Source: Defluviitalea phaphyphila
GTDB taxonomy: Bacteria > Bacillota > Clostridia > Lachnospirales > Defluviitaleaceae
Assembly (NCBI RefSeq): GCF_001466305.1
Contig: NZ_JWID01000003.1
Span: 2,186 to 66,185, forward strand
DNA length: 64,000 nt
Direction of reading: 5' to 3'
The notes under the pieces are model-generated. The model was not told the DNA's origin. It did no database searches and saw nothing but the letters and a program-made list of their open reading frames with translations. Below, piece after piece: positions 55,400 through 64,000 of the stretch; positions within the stretch are counted from its first letter, which is position 1; each line of letters begins with the position of its first letter. The translations under genes and the position numbers were made by a program.

Positions 55400-55819
55400 T
55401 TGAGAATAATGGGCATAGATTATGGAGAAAAAACAATAGGAGTAGCAATAAGTGACCCTTTTGGGTGGACTGCGCAAGGAATAGAAATTATTCGTAGAAA
55501 AGAGGAGAATAATTTAAAAAATAGTTTAGAACGTATAAAAGAATTAATTAATCAATACAATATAGAAAAAATTCTTTTGGGATTTCCTAAAAATATGAAT
55601 AATACTTTAGGAGACAGAGCTGAAAAAACTTTAAAATTTAAAGAAAAATTAGAAAAAAATTTTTCTATTCCAGTTATTTTATGGGATGAAAGATTAAGTA
55701 CCAAAGCAGCAGAAAATATTTTATTAGAAGCTGATATGAGTAGAAATAAAAGAAAAAAAATTATTGATAAGATGGCTGCTGTATATATATTACAAGGATA
55801 TTTAGACAGTATTAACTAA
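55400..55819 (+). CDS. ruvX: Holliday junction resolvase-like / pre-16S rRNA nuclease YqgF
   Basis: 139 residues with the RNase H fold. [16 protein letters not shown] carries the first catalytic Asp, [17 protein letters not shown] is the family signature, and [11 protein letters not shown] and [14 protein letters not shown] hold the remaining acidic residues. YqgF completes the 5' end of 16S rRNA and has been proposed as a Holliday junction resolvase. The start is TTG at 55400, with AGAGAGG 10 bases upstream, one base after the previous stop. Confidence 0.94.
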   Translation: MRIMGIDYGEKTIGVAISDPFGWTAQGIEIIRRKEENNLKNSLERIKELINQYNIEKILLGFPKNMNNTLGDRAEKTLKFKEKLEKNFSIPVILWDERLSTKAAENILLEADMSRNKRKKIIDKMAAVYILQGYLDSIN

Positions 55820-55836
55820 TAAACGGAGGGCATATT

Positions 55837-56103
55837 ATGAAAAATAATATTTTTCTTATAGATGAAGAAACAGAGAAAGAAATTGAATTTGAGATAATCG
55901 ATGCTATAGAAAAAGATGGAGAAAAGTATATATTGGTAACTCCTATAGAAGAAAATGAAAAAGAAGAAGCTTTTATACTAAAAGATATAAGTGAAAATGA
56001 CAAAGAAGCAATATATAAATTATTAAATGATGAAAATGAAAACTTAGATAAGATAGTATCATATTTTTTAGAAGGAGAAAAAGATTATTCTATAGAATTT
56101 TAA
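55837..56103 (+). CDS. DUF1292 family protein (YrzB-like)
   Basis: 88 residues, very acidic. IFLIDEETEKEIEFEIIDAIEKDGEKYILVTPIEE is the DUF1292 core. These proteins normally follow ireB and ruvX in Firmicutes, and their role is unknown. Oddly, 27 further sense codons follow its TAA in the same frame (see 56104-56187). The strong terminator at 56192 ends the operon. Confidence 0.9.
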   Translation: MKNNIFLIDEETEKEIEFEIIDAIEKDGEKYILVTPIEENEKEEAFILKDISENDKEAIYKLLNDENENLDKIVSYFLEGEKDYSIEF

Positions 56104-56187
56104 AAAGTTAAAGCAGAAGATATTACAGAACCATTTTCAAAAGTAGAGAAAATTGTAATAGTAGATTCCGAAACTGAAAATATTTAA
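56104..56187 (+). pseudogene. In-frame 27-codon extension after the DUF1292 stop
   Basis: Directly after the DUF1292 TAA, in the same frame, comes KVKAEDITEPFSKVEKIVIV...TENI and then TAA-TAA. The composition is protein-like and it fills the space up to the terminator. It may be a stop-codon mutation that shortened a longer protein, a suppressed stop, or the tail of a lost gene. There is no start codon or ribosome binding site of its own. Confidence 0.35.
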
Positions 56188-56191
56188 TAAT

Positions 56192-56236
56192 AAAACATTA
56201 AAATCGGCATGAAATGCCGATTTTAATGTTTTATAC
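56192..56236. terminator. Long perfect terminator hairpin
   Basis: A 19-bp perfect stem (arms 56192-56210 and 56214-56232) with only a GAA loop, followed by ATACTTATT. The core is ATCGGCAT/ATGCCGAT. It separates the ireB-DUF1292 operon from cinA. Confidence 0.9.
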
Positions 56237-56331
56237 TTATTGAAAATGGTATAAAATATTATTGTATTGTATAAATTATTAAATTTCATATATCTACATA
56301 TTTAATTTTTAAATACAAGGAGGAAAAATAA

Positions 56332-57573
56332 ATGAATGCAGAAATATTATGTGTAGGAACAGAATTATTATTAGGAGACATTGTAAATACAAATGCACAG
56401 TACATTGCTAGAAGATTAGCAGACATAGGAATTGAAGTATATTATCAATCAGTTGTAGGGGATAATGAACGCCGCTTACATCAAGCTTTTGAATTAGCTC
56501 TTAAAAGGTCAGATATAGTTATTACAACTGGAGGATTAGGACCTACTAAAGATGATTTGACTAAAGAAACAGCTGCTAAGATAGCAGGAAAAGAAATGGT
56601 TTTAGACCAAGAATCCTTAAAATGGATAGAATCTTATTTTAAAAAACTAGGTAGAGAAATGACAGAAAACAATAAAAAACAGGCTTATTTTCCACAAGAT
56701 GCGATTATTTTCCATAATGATAACGGAACTGCCCCGGGATGTGCTATAGAAATTGATGATAATAAAAAAATAATTTTATTACCAGGTCCTCCAAGAGAAA
56801 TGAAACCTATGTTTGAAAATAACGTAATCCCATATTTATCCAAATTACAAGAAGGAGTATTAGTTTCAAAAGTTTTAAGAATTTGTGGTATAGGAGAAAG
56901 TAAAACAGAAGAATTATTAAAAGATATAATCATAACACAAAGTAATCCTACCATAGCTCCATATGCTAAAACTGGAGAAGTAACTATAAGAATCACTGCT
57001 AAAGCTTCTAATAAAGAAGAAGCTAATAATTTAATTAAACCTGTTGAAAGAAAAATAAGAACTATATTAGGAAATAATATTTATGGAGAAGGAGAAAATA
57101 CATCTCTAGAAAGTGTAGTGGGAAAACTTTTAATAACTAGTAATAAAACTATATCTGTAGCAGAATCTTGTACAGGAGGACTTTTAGCTGGGCGAATTAT
57201 AAATTATCCAGGAATTTCAGCAGTATTTAAAGAAGGAATGGTAACTTATAGTAATGAAGCAAAAATCAAAAGATTAGGAGTAAAAGAAGATATACTTAAA
57301 AAATATGGAGCTGTAAGTAAAGAAACAGCTGAAGAAATGGCAATAGGAATTGCTAAAATTAGTAATTCAGATATAGGAGTATCTACTACAGGAATAGCAG
57401 GGCCTAGTGGAGGAACAAAAGAAAAGCCTGTAGGTCTTGTATATGCTGGATTATATATTAATGGGAAAGTATATTCTAAAAAATTTAATTTTAGAGGAGA
57501 TAGACAAACTATAAGAGAAAGAACTGTTATTTCTGTTCTTGATTGGATTAGAAGAGAACTATTGACTAATTAA
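56332..57573 (+). CDS. cinA: CinA family protein (nicotinamide-nucleotide amidohydrolase)
   Basis: 413 residues, the full two-domain form. The N-terminal MoCF domain (EILCVGTELLLGDIVNTNAQYIAR, TTGGLGPTKDDLT) is an ADP-ribose pyrophosphatase-type fold. The C-terminal domain (ISVAESCTGGLLAGRI, TTGIAGPSGG...KPVGLVYAG) is NMN deamidase, with the catalytic Ser-Lys region. It recycles NMN produced by DNA ligase. It lies just before recA, as in many Firmicutes. Confidence 0.95.
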   Translation: MNAEILCVGTELLLGDIVNTNAQYIARRLADIGIEVYYQSVVGDNERRLHQAFELALKRSDIVITTGGLGPTKDDLTKETAAKIAGKEMVLDQESLKWIESYFKKLGREMTENNKKQAYFPQDAIIFHNDNGTAPGCAIEIDDNKKIILLPGPPREMKPMFENNVIPYLSKLQEGVLVSKVLRICGIGESKTEELLKDIIITQSNPTIAPYAKTGEVTIRITAKASNKEEANNLIKPVERKIRTILGNNIYGEGENTSLESVVGKLLITSNKTISVAESCTGGLLAGRIINYPGISAVFKEGMVTYSNEAKIKRLGVKEDILKKYGAVSKETAEEMAIGIAKISNSDIGVSTTGIAGPSGGTKEKPVGLVYAGLYINGKVYSKKFNFRGDRQTIRERTVISVLDWIRRELLTN

Positions 57574-57590
57574 TTAAAATAAGATACAAT
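57562..57590 (+). promoter_or_regulatory. recA promoter
   Basis: TTGACT (57562-57567), overlapping the end of cinA, and TACAAT (57585-57590) are 17 bases apart. Confidence 0.7.
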
Positions 57591-57596
57591 GTAATA

Positions 57597-57610
57597 AGAA
57601 CATTTGTTTG
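57597..57610 (+). promoter_or_regulatory. LexA (SOS)-like box in the recA leader
   Basis: GAAC, four bases, GTTT just downstream of the -10 differs at one base from the Gram-positive LexA core GAACNNNNGTTC. Position and neighbouring gene fit SOS control of recA. Confidence 0.5.
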
Positions 57611-57675
57611 TTATTTTTAAATATCAAATTAAATATAATGTATTATAAAATTAAGAAAGGTGGTGTTCCTGATAG

Positions 57676-58752
57676 ATGAAGAATATATCAATCGGGAATA
57701 ATAGTTCGTCAGAAAAAGAAAAGGCATTAAATGCAGCAATTAGTCAGATACAAAAGCAATTTGGTAAAGGTTCTATTATGAAGTTAGGAGAAAAAACTGA
57801 CAATAATATATCCACTATTCCCACAGGTTCTTTAAGTTTAGATATTGCTCTTGGGGTAGGAGGAGTTCCAAAGGGAAGAATTATTGAAATATATGGGCCA
57901 GAATCTTCTGGTAAAACTACTGTAGCTCTTCATATGGTAGCAGAAGCACAAAAATCAGGAGGAATTGCGGCATTTATTGACGCAGAACATGCACTTGACC
58001 CTTCATATGCACAAAAATTAGGTGTTAATATTAATGACTTATACATTTCTCAACCAGACCATGGTGAACAAGCTTTAGAGATTACCGAAACAATGGTTCG
58101 TTCAGGAGCTATTGATATAATAATAGTGGATTCGGTAGCAGCATTAGTTCCTAAGGCTGAGATAGAAGGAGAAATGGGAGATAGTCATATGGGACTTCAA
58201 GCTCGTTTAATGTCTCAGGCTCTTAGAAAATTAACAGGAATTGTAAATAAATCCAAGTGCATTGTAGTATTTATTAATCAACTTCGTGAAAAAGTAGGAG
58301 TTGTATTTGGAAGTCCTGAAACAACAACTGGAGGACGAGCTCTTAAGTTTTATGCATCTATTAGGCTTGATGTAAGAAGAATTGATACTTTAAAACAAAG
58401 TAATGATTTTGTAGGAAGTCGTGTAAGAGTAAAAGTGGTAAAAAATAAAGTAGCTCCTCCTTTCAAACAAGCAGAATTTGACATTATGTATGGAGAAGGA
58501 ATTTCTAAGGAAGGAGATATATTAGATTTAGCTGTGGATTTAGATATTATAAATAAAAGTGGAGCATGGTATTCTTATAAAGATAATCGTTTAGGGCAGG
58601 GCAGAGAAAATGCTAAAATGTTTTTAAAAGAAAATCCTGTAATATGTAAAGAAATTGAAAATTTGATTAGAAAACATTATGAATTACCTTTATTAACTTC
58701 TACAGAGGAAAAAGAAAATAAAGAATCACAAATAAAATTAGATGAGAATTAA
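57676..58752 (+). CDS. recA: Recombinase RecA
   Basis: 358 residues. Walker A GPESSGKT (74-81), the conserved IDAEHALD segment, loop L1 around [23 protein letters not shown], and [39 protein letters not shown] are intact. It forms filaments on single-stranded DNA, drives homologous recombination and triggers LexA cleavage. AAGGTGGTG precedes the ATG. recX follows after a hairpin terminator. Confidence 0.98.
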   Translation: MKNISIGNNSSSEKEKALNAAISQIQKQFGKGSIMKLGEKTDNNISTIPTGSLSLDIALGVGGVPKGRIIEIYGPESSGKTTVALHMVAEAQKSGGIAAFIDAEHALDPSYAQKLGVNINDLYISQPDHGEQALEITETMVRSGAIDIIIVDSVAALVPKAEIEGEMGDSHMGLQARLMSQALRKLTGIVNKSKCIVVFINQLREKVGVVFGSPETTTGGRALKFYASIRLDVRRIDTLKQSNDFVGSRVRVKVVKNKVAPPFKQAEFDIMYGEGISKEGDILDLAVDLDIINKSGAWYSYKDNRLGQGRENAKMFLKENPVICKEIENLIRKHYELPLLTSTEEKENKESQIKLDEN

Positions 58753-58767
58753 TATTAAAGTAAAAAA

Positions 58768-58812
58768 ATATGCGCTCTGATCGGAACTAAATCCGTTTCA
58801 AAGCGTATTTTA
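58768..58812 (+). terminator. Hairpin between recA and recX
   Basis: AATATGCGCT pairs with AGCGTATTTT (one U-U mismatch) and an inner stem CGGA/TCCG extends it, followed by ATTATTG. It probably reduces but need not abolish recX expression, as recX is often made by readthrough. Confidence 0.65.
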
Positions 58813-58828
58813 TTATTGAGGGATAAAA

Positions 58829-59443
58829 ATGAAAATAACAAAAATAGAGAAACAAAAAAATAATAAAAATAGATGGTCCATTTTTATAGATGGAGAATTT
58901 TCATTTGGTGTTGATGCTGAAGAATTATATATGTTTAAATTATACGAAGGGAAAAATATAAATAAAAAAGAACTTATTCAAATTATTAAAGAAAAAGATT
59001 ATAATAAAGCTAAAAATATAGCACTTAATTTTTTAAGTTATAGACCTAGAAGTGAGAAAGAAATAAGAAATAAATTAGCTAGTAAAGAATATGACGAAGC
59101 GATAATAGAAAAAGTAATAGACTTTTTAAAAAAATATGATTATGTTAATGATGAAAAATTTGCAATAAATTATGTAAAATATTATACACATACAAAGATT
59201 TTAGGAAAGAAAAAAATAGAATATGATTTAAAACAAAAAGGAATAAAACAGAAAATAATTGAAAATGTATTAAATAACATAGAATTAGACGAATTAAACA
59301 ATGCGTTAAAACTTATAGAAAAAAAGTGTCCTTTAAAAGAAAATATTGACCAAAAGAAAAAACAAAAAATATATCAATTTTTATTAAGAAAAGGATTTTC
59401 TTATGATGTAATAAAAAAAGCTTTTAAAATTTATTTTGATTAA
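58829..59443 (+). CDS. recX: Regulatory protein RecX
   Basis: 204 residues of three-helix repeats. YRPRSEKEIRNKLASKEYD, IDFLKKYDYVNDEKFAINYVKYYT and GKKKIEYDLKQKGI are the RecX motifs. It binds inside the RecA filament and inhibits or disassembles it. It follows recA and has GAGGG before the ATG. Confidence 0.94.
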   Translation: MKITKIEKQKNNKNRWSIFIDGEFSFGVDAEELYMFKLYEGKNINKKELIQIIKEKDYNKAKNIALNFLSYRPRSEKEIRNKLASKEYDEAIIEKVIDFLKKYDYVNDEKFAINYVKYYTHTKILGKKKIEYDLKQKGIKQKIIENVLNNIELDELNNALKLIEKKCPLKENIDQKKKQKIYQFLLRKGFSYDVIKKAFKIYFD

Positions 59444-59454
59444 AATTTATATAC

Positions 59455-59486
59455 AAAGCCAGAGTCTTTAATGATTCTGGCTTTTA
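59455..59486 (+). terminator. Intrinsic terminator after recX
   Basis: AAAGCCAGAGTC and GATTCTGGCTTT form a 12-bp stem with one G-U pair, a 6-base loop and a T-rich tail. Confidence 0.9.
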
Positions 59487-59631
59487 TAATTTAACTTAAA
59501 CTTATAGTTTAATCTCTATAGCTTTTTTTATAAATATTCATAAATATTATATAATAATTGAAAATATTAAATAATATAAGAATTTAGAAAGAAATATGTT
59601 TATAATTATTCATTGTATAAGATTATGATAC

Positions 59632-59660
59632 TTGACATAATTTTTAAAAAGTAATACAAT
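59632..59660 (+). promoter_or_regulatory. rny promoter
   Basis: TTGACA (59632-59637) and TACAAT (59655-59660), spacer 17 bases, 59 bases before the probable start. Confidence 0.8.
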
Positions 59661-59718
59661 CAATATGTTATCCTGTGATAATTTGAACCATGAAAACTGA
59701 ATAAAGGAGGTGTTACTG

Positions 59719-61260
59719 ATTACTGAGATTTTAATTATTGTGCTTATTATTATTGTTGGAGTAATTGCCTTTGCTATGGGGGTTTCTTATAGAAAACGTA
59801 TTGCTGAAGCAAAGATTGGCTCTGCAGAAGAAAGGGCTAGTAAAATTATAGATGATGCAATTAGTACTGCTGAGGCAAAAAAACGTGAAATTATGTTAGA
59901 GGCAAAAGAAGAAGCATTAAAAACAAAAAATGATTTGGATCAAGAAGTTAAAGAGCGAAGAGGAGAATTACAAAGATTAGAAAGAAGATTACAACAAAAG
60001 GAAGAATCTTTAGACCGAAAAGTCGAGGTTCTTGAAAGAAAAGAAGAAGCTCTTAACAAAAAAGTAGAACAAATTGAAGAATTAAAAGAGCAAATTGCTG
60101 ATCTCCAACAAAAAGAAATACAAGAACTTGAAAGAATTTCCGGACTCACCTCCGAGGAAGCAAAAGAATACCTGTTAAATACTATTGAAAATGAAGTGAA
60201 ATATGAATCAGCAATGTTAATTAAAGAAATTGAAAACAAAGCAAAACAAGAAGCTGATAAAAAAGCAAGAGATATTATAGCCAATGCTATTCAAAAATGT
60301 GCTGCTGACCATGTGGCAGACACAACAGTATCTGTTGTACCTCTTCCTAATGATGAAATGAAAGGAAGAATTATTGGCCGTGAAGGGCGAAATATTAGAA
60401 CATTAGAAACATTAACTGGAATAGATTTGATTATTGATGATACCCCAGAAGCAGTTATTTTATCAGGCTTTGATCCTATTAGAAGAGAAATTGCACGAAT
60501 TGCCTTAGAAAAATTAATTGTTGATGGAAGAATTCATCCAGCAAGAATTGAAGAGATGGTTGAAAAAGCCAAAAAAGAAGTAGAAACTTTAATTCGTGAA
60601 GAAGGAGAAGCTGCAACTTTTGAAACGGGTGTACATGGATTACATCCAGAACTCATTAAGCTTTTAGGAAAACTTAAATTTAGAACCAGTTATGGACAAA
60701 ATGTTTTAAAACACTCTATAGAAGTTTCAAATTTAAGTGGTTTAATTGCTGGAGAAATAGGAGCAGATATTAGATTAGCTAAACGTGCTGGTTTATTACA
60801 CGATATTGGAAAAGCAGTAGATCATGAAATGGAAGGTTCTCATATTAGTATAGGTGTTGAATTATGTAGAAAATATCGAGAATCAAGTATTGTTCTTAAT
60901 GCTATAGAAGCTCATCATGGAGATGTAGAGCCAGAAAATATAATTGCTGTTATTGTTCAAGCGGCTGATACAATTTCAGCAGCAAGACCAGGAGCAAGAA
61001 GAGAAACTTTAGAGACATATATTAAAAGATTACAAAAATTAGAAGAAATTGCTGATTCATTTAAAGGTGTGGAAAAATCCTTTGCAATCCAAGCAGGTAG
61101 AGAACTTAGAATAATGGTTATTCCTGAAGAAACTGATGATGCTCAAATGATTTTATTATCTAGAGAAATAGCTAAAAAAATTGAAAATGAATTAGAGTAT
61201 CCAGGACAAATAAAAGTGCATCTTATTCGTGAAACAAGAGCAATAGAATATGCAAAATAA
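59719..61260 (+). CDS. rny: Ribonuclease Y, apparently non-canonical start
   Basis: About 513 residues. An N-terminal membrane anchor (about 3-23), a long coiled coil (25-165, many Glu/Lys/Arg), a KH domain ([31 protein letters not shown]) and an HD domain ([17 protein letters not shown]) are in the usual order. It starts mRNA decay by endonucleolytic cleavage at the membrane. The ribosome binding site AAAGGAGG (59703-59710) overlaps a GTG at 59710; the codons with proper spacing are CTG at 59716 or ATT at 59719. No ATG, GTG or TTG is well placed. A terminator follows directly. Confidence 0.93.
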   Translation: MTEILIIVLIIIVGVIAFAMGVSYRKRIAEAKIGSAEERASKIIDDAISTAEAKKREIMLEAKEEALKTKNDLDQEVKERRGELQRLERRLQQKEESLDRKVEVLERKEEALNKKVEQIEELKEQIADLQQKEIQELERISGLTSEEAKEYLLNTIENEVKYESAMLIKEIENKAKQEADKKARDIIANAIQKCAADHVADTTVSVVPLPNDEMKGRIIGREGRNIRTLETLTGIDLIIDDTPEAVILSGFDPIRREIARIALEKLIVDGRIHPARIEEMVEKAKKEVETLIREEGEAATFETGVHGLHPELIKLLGKLKFRTSYGQNVLKHSIEVSNLSGLIAGEIGADIRLAKRAGLLHDIGKAVDHEMEGSHISIGVELCRKYRESSIVLNAIEAHHGDVEPENIIAVIVQAADTISAARPGARRETLETYIKRLQKLEEIADSFKGVEKSFAIQAGRELRIMVIPEETDDAQMILLSREIAKKIENELEYPGQIKVHLIRETRAIEYAK

Positions 61261-61290
61261 AAGAAAACACAAATAGTGTTTTCTTTTTAT
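61259..61290 (+). terminator. Intrinsic terminator after rny
   Basis: AAAAGAAAACAC and GTGTTTTCTTTT form a 12-bp perfect stem with a 5-base loop and T-tract, starting inside the rny stop codon. Confidence 0.9.
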
Positions 61291-61414
61291 TTTACATAAT
61301 AATGATAAATTATAATAAAATATTAAAAAAATTATATTTTAAAAAAAGGAATTAGAAAATAAATGGAGAATATATTATAGAAATCAATTTTATTTTAATA
61401 AGGGGGTCATAAAA

Positions 61415-61675
61415 ATGGAAGTATTAAAAGTTGCTTCAAAATCTAATCCTAATGCTGTTGCAGGAGCTTTAGCTAACACCATTCGTGAGAAAGGTGGAGC
61501 AGAATTACAAGCAATAGGAGCAGGAGCTTTAAATCAAGCATTAAAGGCAGTGATTATTGCAAGAGGATATGTAGCTCCCTCAGGAATTGATTTAATCTGT
61601 ATACCAGCTTTCACAGATATCGAAATTAATGGCGAAGAAAGAACAGCAATCAAATTAATAATACAAGCTCGTTAA
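61415..61675 (+). CDS. spoVS: Stage V sporulation protein S
   Basis: 86 residues, nearly invariant family (LKVASKSNPNAVAGALANTIREKG, RGYVAPSGIDLICIPAFTDIEINGEERTAIKLII). SpoVS is an Alba-like nucleic-acid-binding protein needed for progression through engulfment and coat stages in Bacillus. Its presence indicates an endospore former. It follows rny, as in relatives. AAGGGGG lies 10 bases before the ATG, and a terminator overlaps its end. Confidence 0.97.
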   Translation: MEVLKVASKSNPNAVAGALANTIREKGGAELQAIGAGALNQALKAVIIARGYVAPSGIDLICIPAFTDIEINGEERTAIKLIIQAR

Positions 61676-61693
61676 GAGCTTGTATTATTTTTA
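61657..61693. terminator. Terminator overlapping the end of spoVS
   Basis: AATAATACAAGCTC pairs with GAGCTTGTATTATT across the stop codon (GTTAA loop) and is followed by T5. It probably also stops transcription from the convergent DUF1540 gene. Confidence 0.88.
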
Positions 61694-61719
61694 TATCTTT
61701 TTTAAGAATATTTATATAT

Positions 61720-61887
61720 TTATTGAATTTCTGGTTCAAAACTCATACAATCAGTTTCGTGGGTACTTTTTGCATTGCTAACATGTTCCCCTATTAAAAT
61801 ATTATTTAATGTACAATATTTAACTTTATCATTGTGTTTACAAGTTTTTACATTACATTTTATTATTTGTGAATTTGGACGTTCCAA
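61720..61887 (-). CDS. DUF1540 mini-protein
   Basis: 55 residues on the minus strand, convergent with spoVS. The four-cysteine pattern CNVKTCKHNDKVKYCTLNNILIGEH...TDCMSFEPE is that of DUF1540 domains, small probable metal-binding proteins frequent in spore formers. AAGGAG directly abuts an ATG at 61896, which is too close, so the TTG at 61887, nine bases on, is the likely start. The same arrangement is seen at prmA. It is the only gene in the 524-base gap; 61900-62199 is AT-rich spacer with nothing I can name. Confidence 0.8.
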   Translation of the reverse strand: MERPNSQIIKCNVKTCKHNDKVKYCTLNNILIGEHVSNAKSTHETDCMSFEPEIQ

Positions 61888-62199
61888 TATATTCATCTCC
61901 TTTAATTTATTTGACTTTAATCGTCTATATTATTATTTACTCATAAGAAATTTTTATTCTTAAACCATATAATATGAAAAAAATGTTTAAAAATTATTTT
62001 TTAACTATAATATATAATTAAATATTTAATCTATAAAAATTAATTTGAATAATCAAAAAAATAACTTGCAATATATATGATAATAGGCTTTATAATATTG
62101 AGCAAAAGAATGTAAAAAGAATAATCCAACTTAACATCTTGCAAATATCAGAAAAATATATTACAATAATATAAAAAATAATAATGGACGGTGAATTAG

Positions 62200-63393
62200 A
62201 TGAAACTTTCAAATAAAGTAAGTGCTATTACACCTTCTTCAACTTTAGCTATTACTGCTAAAGCAAAACAAATGAAGGCAGATGGAGTAGATGTTGTAGG
62301 ATTTGGAGCTGGAGAGCCAGATTTTGATACTCCTATTCATATTAAACAAGCTGCGATTAAAGCTATAGAAGAGGGATTTACAAAATATACTCCCGCTTCA
62401 GGGATTATTGAATTAAAAAAAGCAATTTGTGATAAATTAAAAAAAGATAATGGATTGGAATATGAAATAAATCAAATAGTTATTAGTAATGGAGCAAAAC
62501 ATTCATTGACTAATGCTTTTATGGCAATTTTAAATCCTGGAGATGAAGTTATTATTCCTGCACCATTTTGGTTAAGTTATTCTCAAATGGTAAAATTAGC
62601 AGATGGAATTCCTGTAATTGTATATGCTAATAAAGAAAATAATTTTAAAATTACAGTGGAAGATTTAGAAAAAGTAATAACAGATAAAACAAAGGCTATT
62701 ATAATAAATACACCTAATAATCCTACAGGTGTAGTTTATAACGAAAAAGAATTAAAGGAAATAGCAGATTTTGTAGTAAAACATGATATATATGTTATCT
62801 CTGATGAAATTTATGAAAAATTAATCTATGATGGAATAAAACATGTAAGCATTGCTTCTTTTAATGAAGAAATATATAAAAGAACTATTATTATAAACGG
62901 AGTATCAAAAAGTTATTCTATGACAGGTTGGCGAATAGGATATCTTGCAGCTCCTTCTGATATAGCAAAGATTATTTCTAATATGCAAAGTCATGCTACA
63001 TCTAATCCAAATTCTATTGCCCAAAAAGCAACTATAGCAGCTTTAACAGGCCCACAAGATTGTGTAGAAGCAATGCGTAAAGAATTTGAAAAAAGAAGAA
63101 ATTACATGATAGATAGATTAACCCAAATACCTAATATTTCATTTATTAAGCCTCAAGGAGCATTTTATATAGTAATAGATCTTTCAAATATTTTGGGCAA
63201 AACTTTTAAAGGAAAAGTAATAAATAATGCTAATGAATTTGGAGCTATCTTATTAGAAGAGGAAAATGTAGCAGTAGTTCCTTGTACAGATTTTGGATAT
63301 TCTAATTGTATTAGGTTATCTTATGCTATAGATAAAGAAAGTATTCAAAAAGGATTAGATAGAATTGAAAACTTTATTAATAAATTAAAATAA
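62200..63393 (+). CDS. Pyridoxal phosphate-dependent aminotransferase (aspartate aminotransferase-like)
   Basis: 397 residues, fold type I. The PLP lysine is Lys237 (NGVSKSYSMTGWRIGYLAAP). GAGEPDFDTP, NTPNNPTGVVY, SDEIYEKLIYDG and the C-terminal CIRLSYA match the class I aspartate/aromatic group. It most probably transfers the amino group of aspartate to 2-oxoglutarate. It is 135 bases upstream of purB, with a terminator between, so it appears to be a single-gene unit. Confidence 0.92.
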   Translation: MKLSNKVSAITPSSTLAITAKAKQMKADGVDVVGFGAGEPDFDTPIHIKQAAIKAIEEGFTKYTPASGIIELKKAICDKLKKDNGLEYEINQIVISNGAKHSLTNAFMAILNPGDEVIIPAPFWLSYSQMVKLADGIPVIVYANKENNFKITVEDLEKVITDKTKAIIINTPNNPTGVVYNEKELKEIADFVVKHDIYVISDEIYEKLIYDGIKHVSIASFNEEIYKRTIIINGVSKSYSMTGWRIGYLAAPSDIAKIISNMQSHATSNPNSIAQKATIAALTGPQDCVEAMRKEFEKRRNYMIDRLTQIPNISFIKPQGAFYIVIDLSNILGKTFKGKVINNANEFGAILLEEENVAVVPCTDFGYSNCIRLSYAIDKESIQKGLDRIENFINKLK

Positions 63394-63408
63394 ATATCAT
63401 ACGTTATA

Positions 63409-63436
63409 AAAAATACGGCTTTGACCGTATTTTTTT
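63409..63436 (+). terminator. Intrinsic terminator
   Basis: AAAAATACGG and CCGTATTTTT form a 10-bp perfect stem with a 5-base loop and T-run. Confidence 0.92.
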
Positions 63437-63527
63437 GCATATTTTTATATAAAAAATAAAAAAAATAATGAAATAAAAATAAAAAACAGTTATAATAACT
63501 TTGAGAAAAAAGAAGGGAATGAGTAAT

Positions 63528-64000
63528 TTGTATAATACTTACCAAAGTCCATTTGGTGAAAGATATTCAAGTAAAGAAATGCAGTATTTATTTTCAGCAG
63601 ATAAAAAATTTAAAACTTGGAGAAAGTTATGGATTGCTTTGGCAGAAGCAGAAAAAGAATTAGGCATTGGTATTACGGAAGAACAAATAGAAGAATTAAA
63701 AAAATACGCAGAAAATATTAATTATAAAGTTGCAAAGCAAAAAGAAAAAGAAGTTCGTCATGATGTAATGGCACATGTTTATGCTTATGGAGAACAAGCA
63801 AAAAAGGCAAAACCTATTATACATTTAGGTGCTACTAGTTGTTATGTAGGAGACAATACAGACATTATTATAATGTATGAAGCATTAGAATTAATTCGTA
63901 AAAAAATTATAAATATAATATATAAATTATCTCTTTTTGCAAAAAAATATAAAGATATGCCTACTCTTGGTTTTACTCACTTTCAGCCAGCTCAATTGAC
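63528..64000 (+). CDS. purB: Adenylosuccinate lyase, cut by the right edge
   Basis: About 157 residues are visible; the gene runs off the window. [42 protein letters not shown] is the PurB N-terminus. [29 protein letters not shown] and THFQPAQL carry the conserved His and Thr-Ser regions. The enzyme splits adenylosuccinate and SAICAR in purine synthesis. AAGGG at 63513-63517 is only one base from an ATG at 63519 but 10 from a TTG at 63528, which also matches the family start, so I chose the TTG. Confidence 0.93.
   Translation, partial: MYNTYQSPFGERYSSKEMQYLFSADKKFKTWRKLWIALAEAEKELGIGITEEQIEELKKYAENINYKVAKQKEKEVRHDVMAHVYAYGEQAKKAKPIIHLGATSCYVGDNTDIIIMYEALELIRKKIINIIYKLSLFAKKYKDMPTLGFTHFQPAQL

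Noticed and set aside
59940-60284. Minus-strand Ser-rich open frame inside rny
   Set aside because: It is the mirror of the Glu/Lys-rich coiled coil of RNase Y (TTC/TCT opposite GAA/AGA) and not a gene.
1-64000. tRNA, rRNA, insertion sequences, prophage or integron
   Set aside because: No cloverleaf with a GTTCNANNC arm, no rRNA-like GC-rich segment, no transposase or integrase motif and no terminal repeats were seen on reading both strands, though a dedicated scan was not possible.

Overview
The window is about 27-30% G+C by eye and comes from a spore-forming, Gram-positive anaerobe of the Clostridia. Evidence for this: spoVS, short AT-rich intergenic regions, strong AGGAGG-type ribosome binding sites, abundant TTG starts, and the firmicute gene orders lepA-hemW-hrcA-grpE-dnaK-dnaJ-prmA-rsmE, ireB-ruvX-DUF1292 and cinA-recA-recX-rny-spoVS. 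I cannot name the genus. I see no rRNA, tRNA, CRISPR array, insertion sequence or prophage.

Left part (1-30.9 kb) is an accessory and metabolic patchwork of small transcription units, most closed by clear intrinsic terminators. In order it holds: a flavin reductase-like protein; a cyclase-family hydrolase; a membrane diguanylate cyclase followed by endonuclease IV, a small NIF3/CutA-like protein and a DUF362 iron-sulfur protein; a CbiK-like chelatase; a sugar isomerase-like TIM barrel; a DUF1538 membrane protein overlapping a tandem PII-like protein; an HNH endonuclease, a tiny basic protein and a macro-domain protein; a histidine phosphatase; an AraC-regulated sugar ABC importer with a ManD-type sugar-acid dehydratase; a GT39-GtrB-GtrA surface glycosylation cassette; a polysaccharide deacetylase with an ABC binding protein, convergent with its probable permease and ATPase; a bacterial PH-domain protein; a Cu,Zn superoxide dismutase; and an NmrA-like oxidoreductase.

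Middle part (31-38.6 kb) is an arsenic/methionine block. An arsR-ACR3 unit and an arsR-arsP unit each have a strong promoter overlapped by a long inverted repeat. They flank metE-metF, which has a MET-box-like palindrome upstream and no ATG, GTG or TTG start. A convergent LysR regulator follows.

Right part (38.8-64 kb) is core genome: translation and heat shock (lepA, hemW, CIRCE-controlled hrcA-grpE-dnaK, dnaJ, prmA, rsmE), a stand-alone CheY, a cysteine desulfurase-thiI pair for tRNA thiolation, an HPr-like protein lacking the phosphorylatable histidine, mtaB, ireB, a large phosphatase-like membrane protein, ruvX, DUF1292, cinA, recA, recX, rny, spoVS, an antisense DUF1540 mini-gene, an aspartate aminotransferase-like gene and the start of purB.

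The best candidates for something undescribed are the DUF1538/tandem PII-like pair, the polytopic phosphatase-like protein between ireB and ruvX, the HNH-basic peptide-macro cluster, the split ABC locus with a deacetylase, and two essential-type genes (metE, rny) that seem to start at non-canonical codons.
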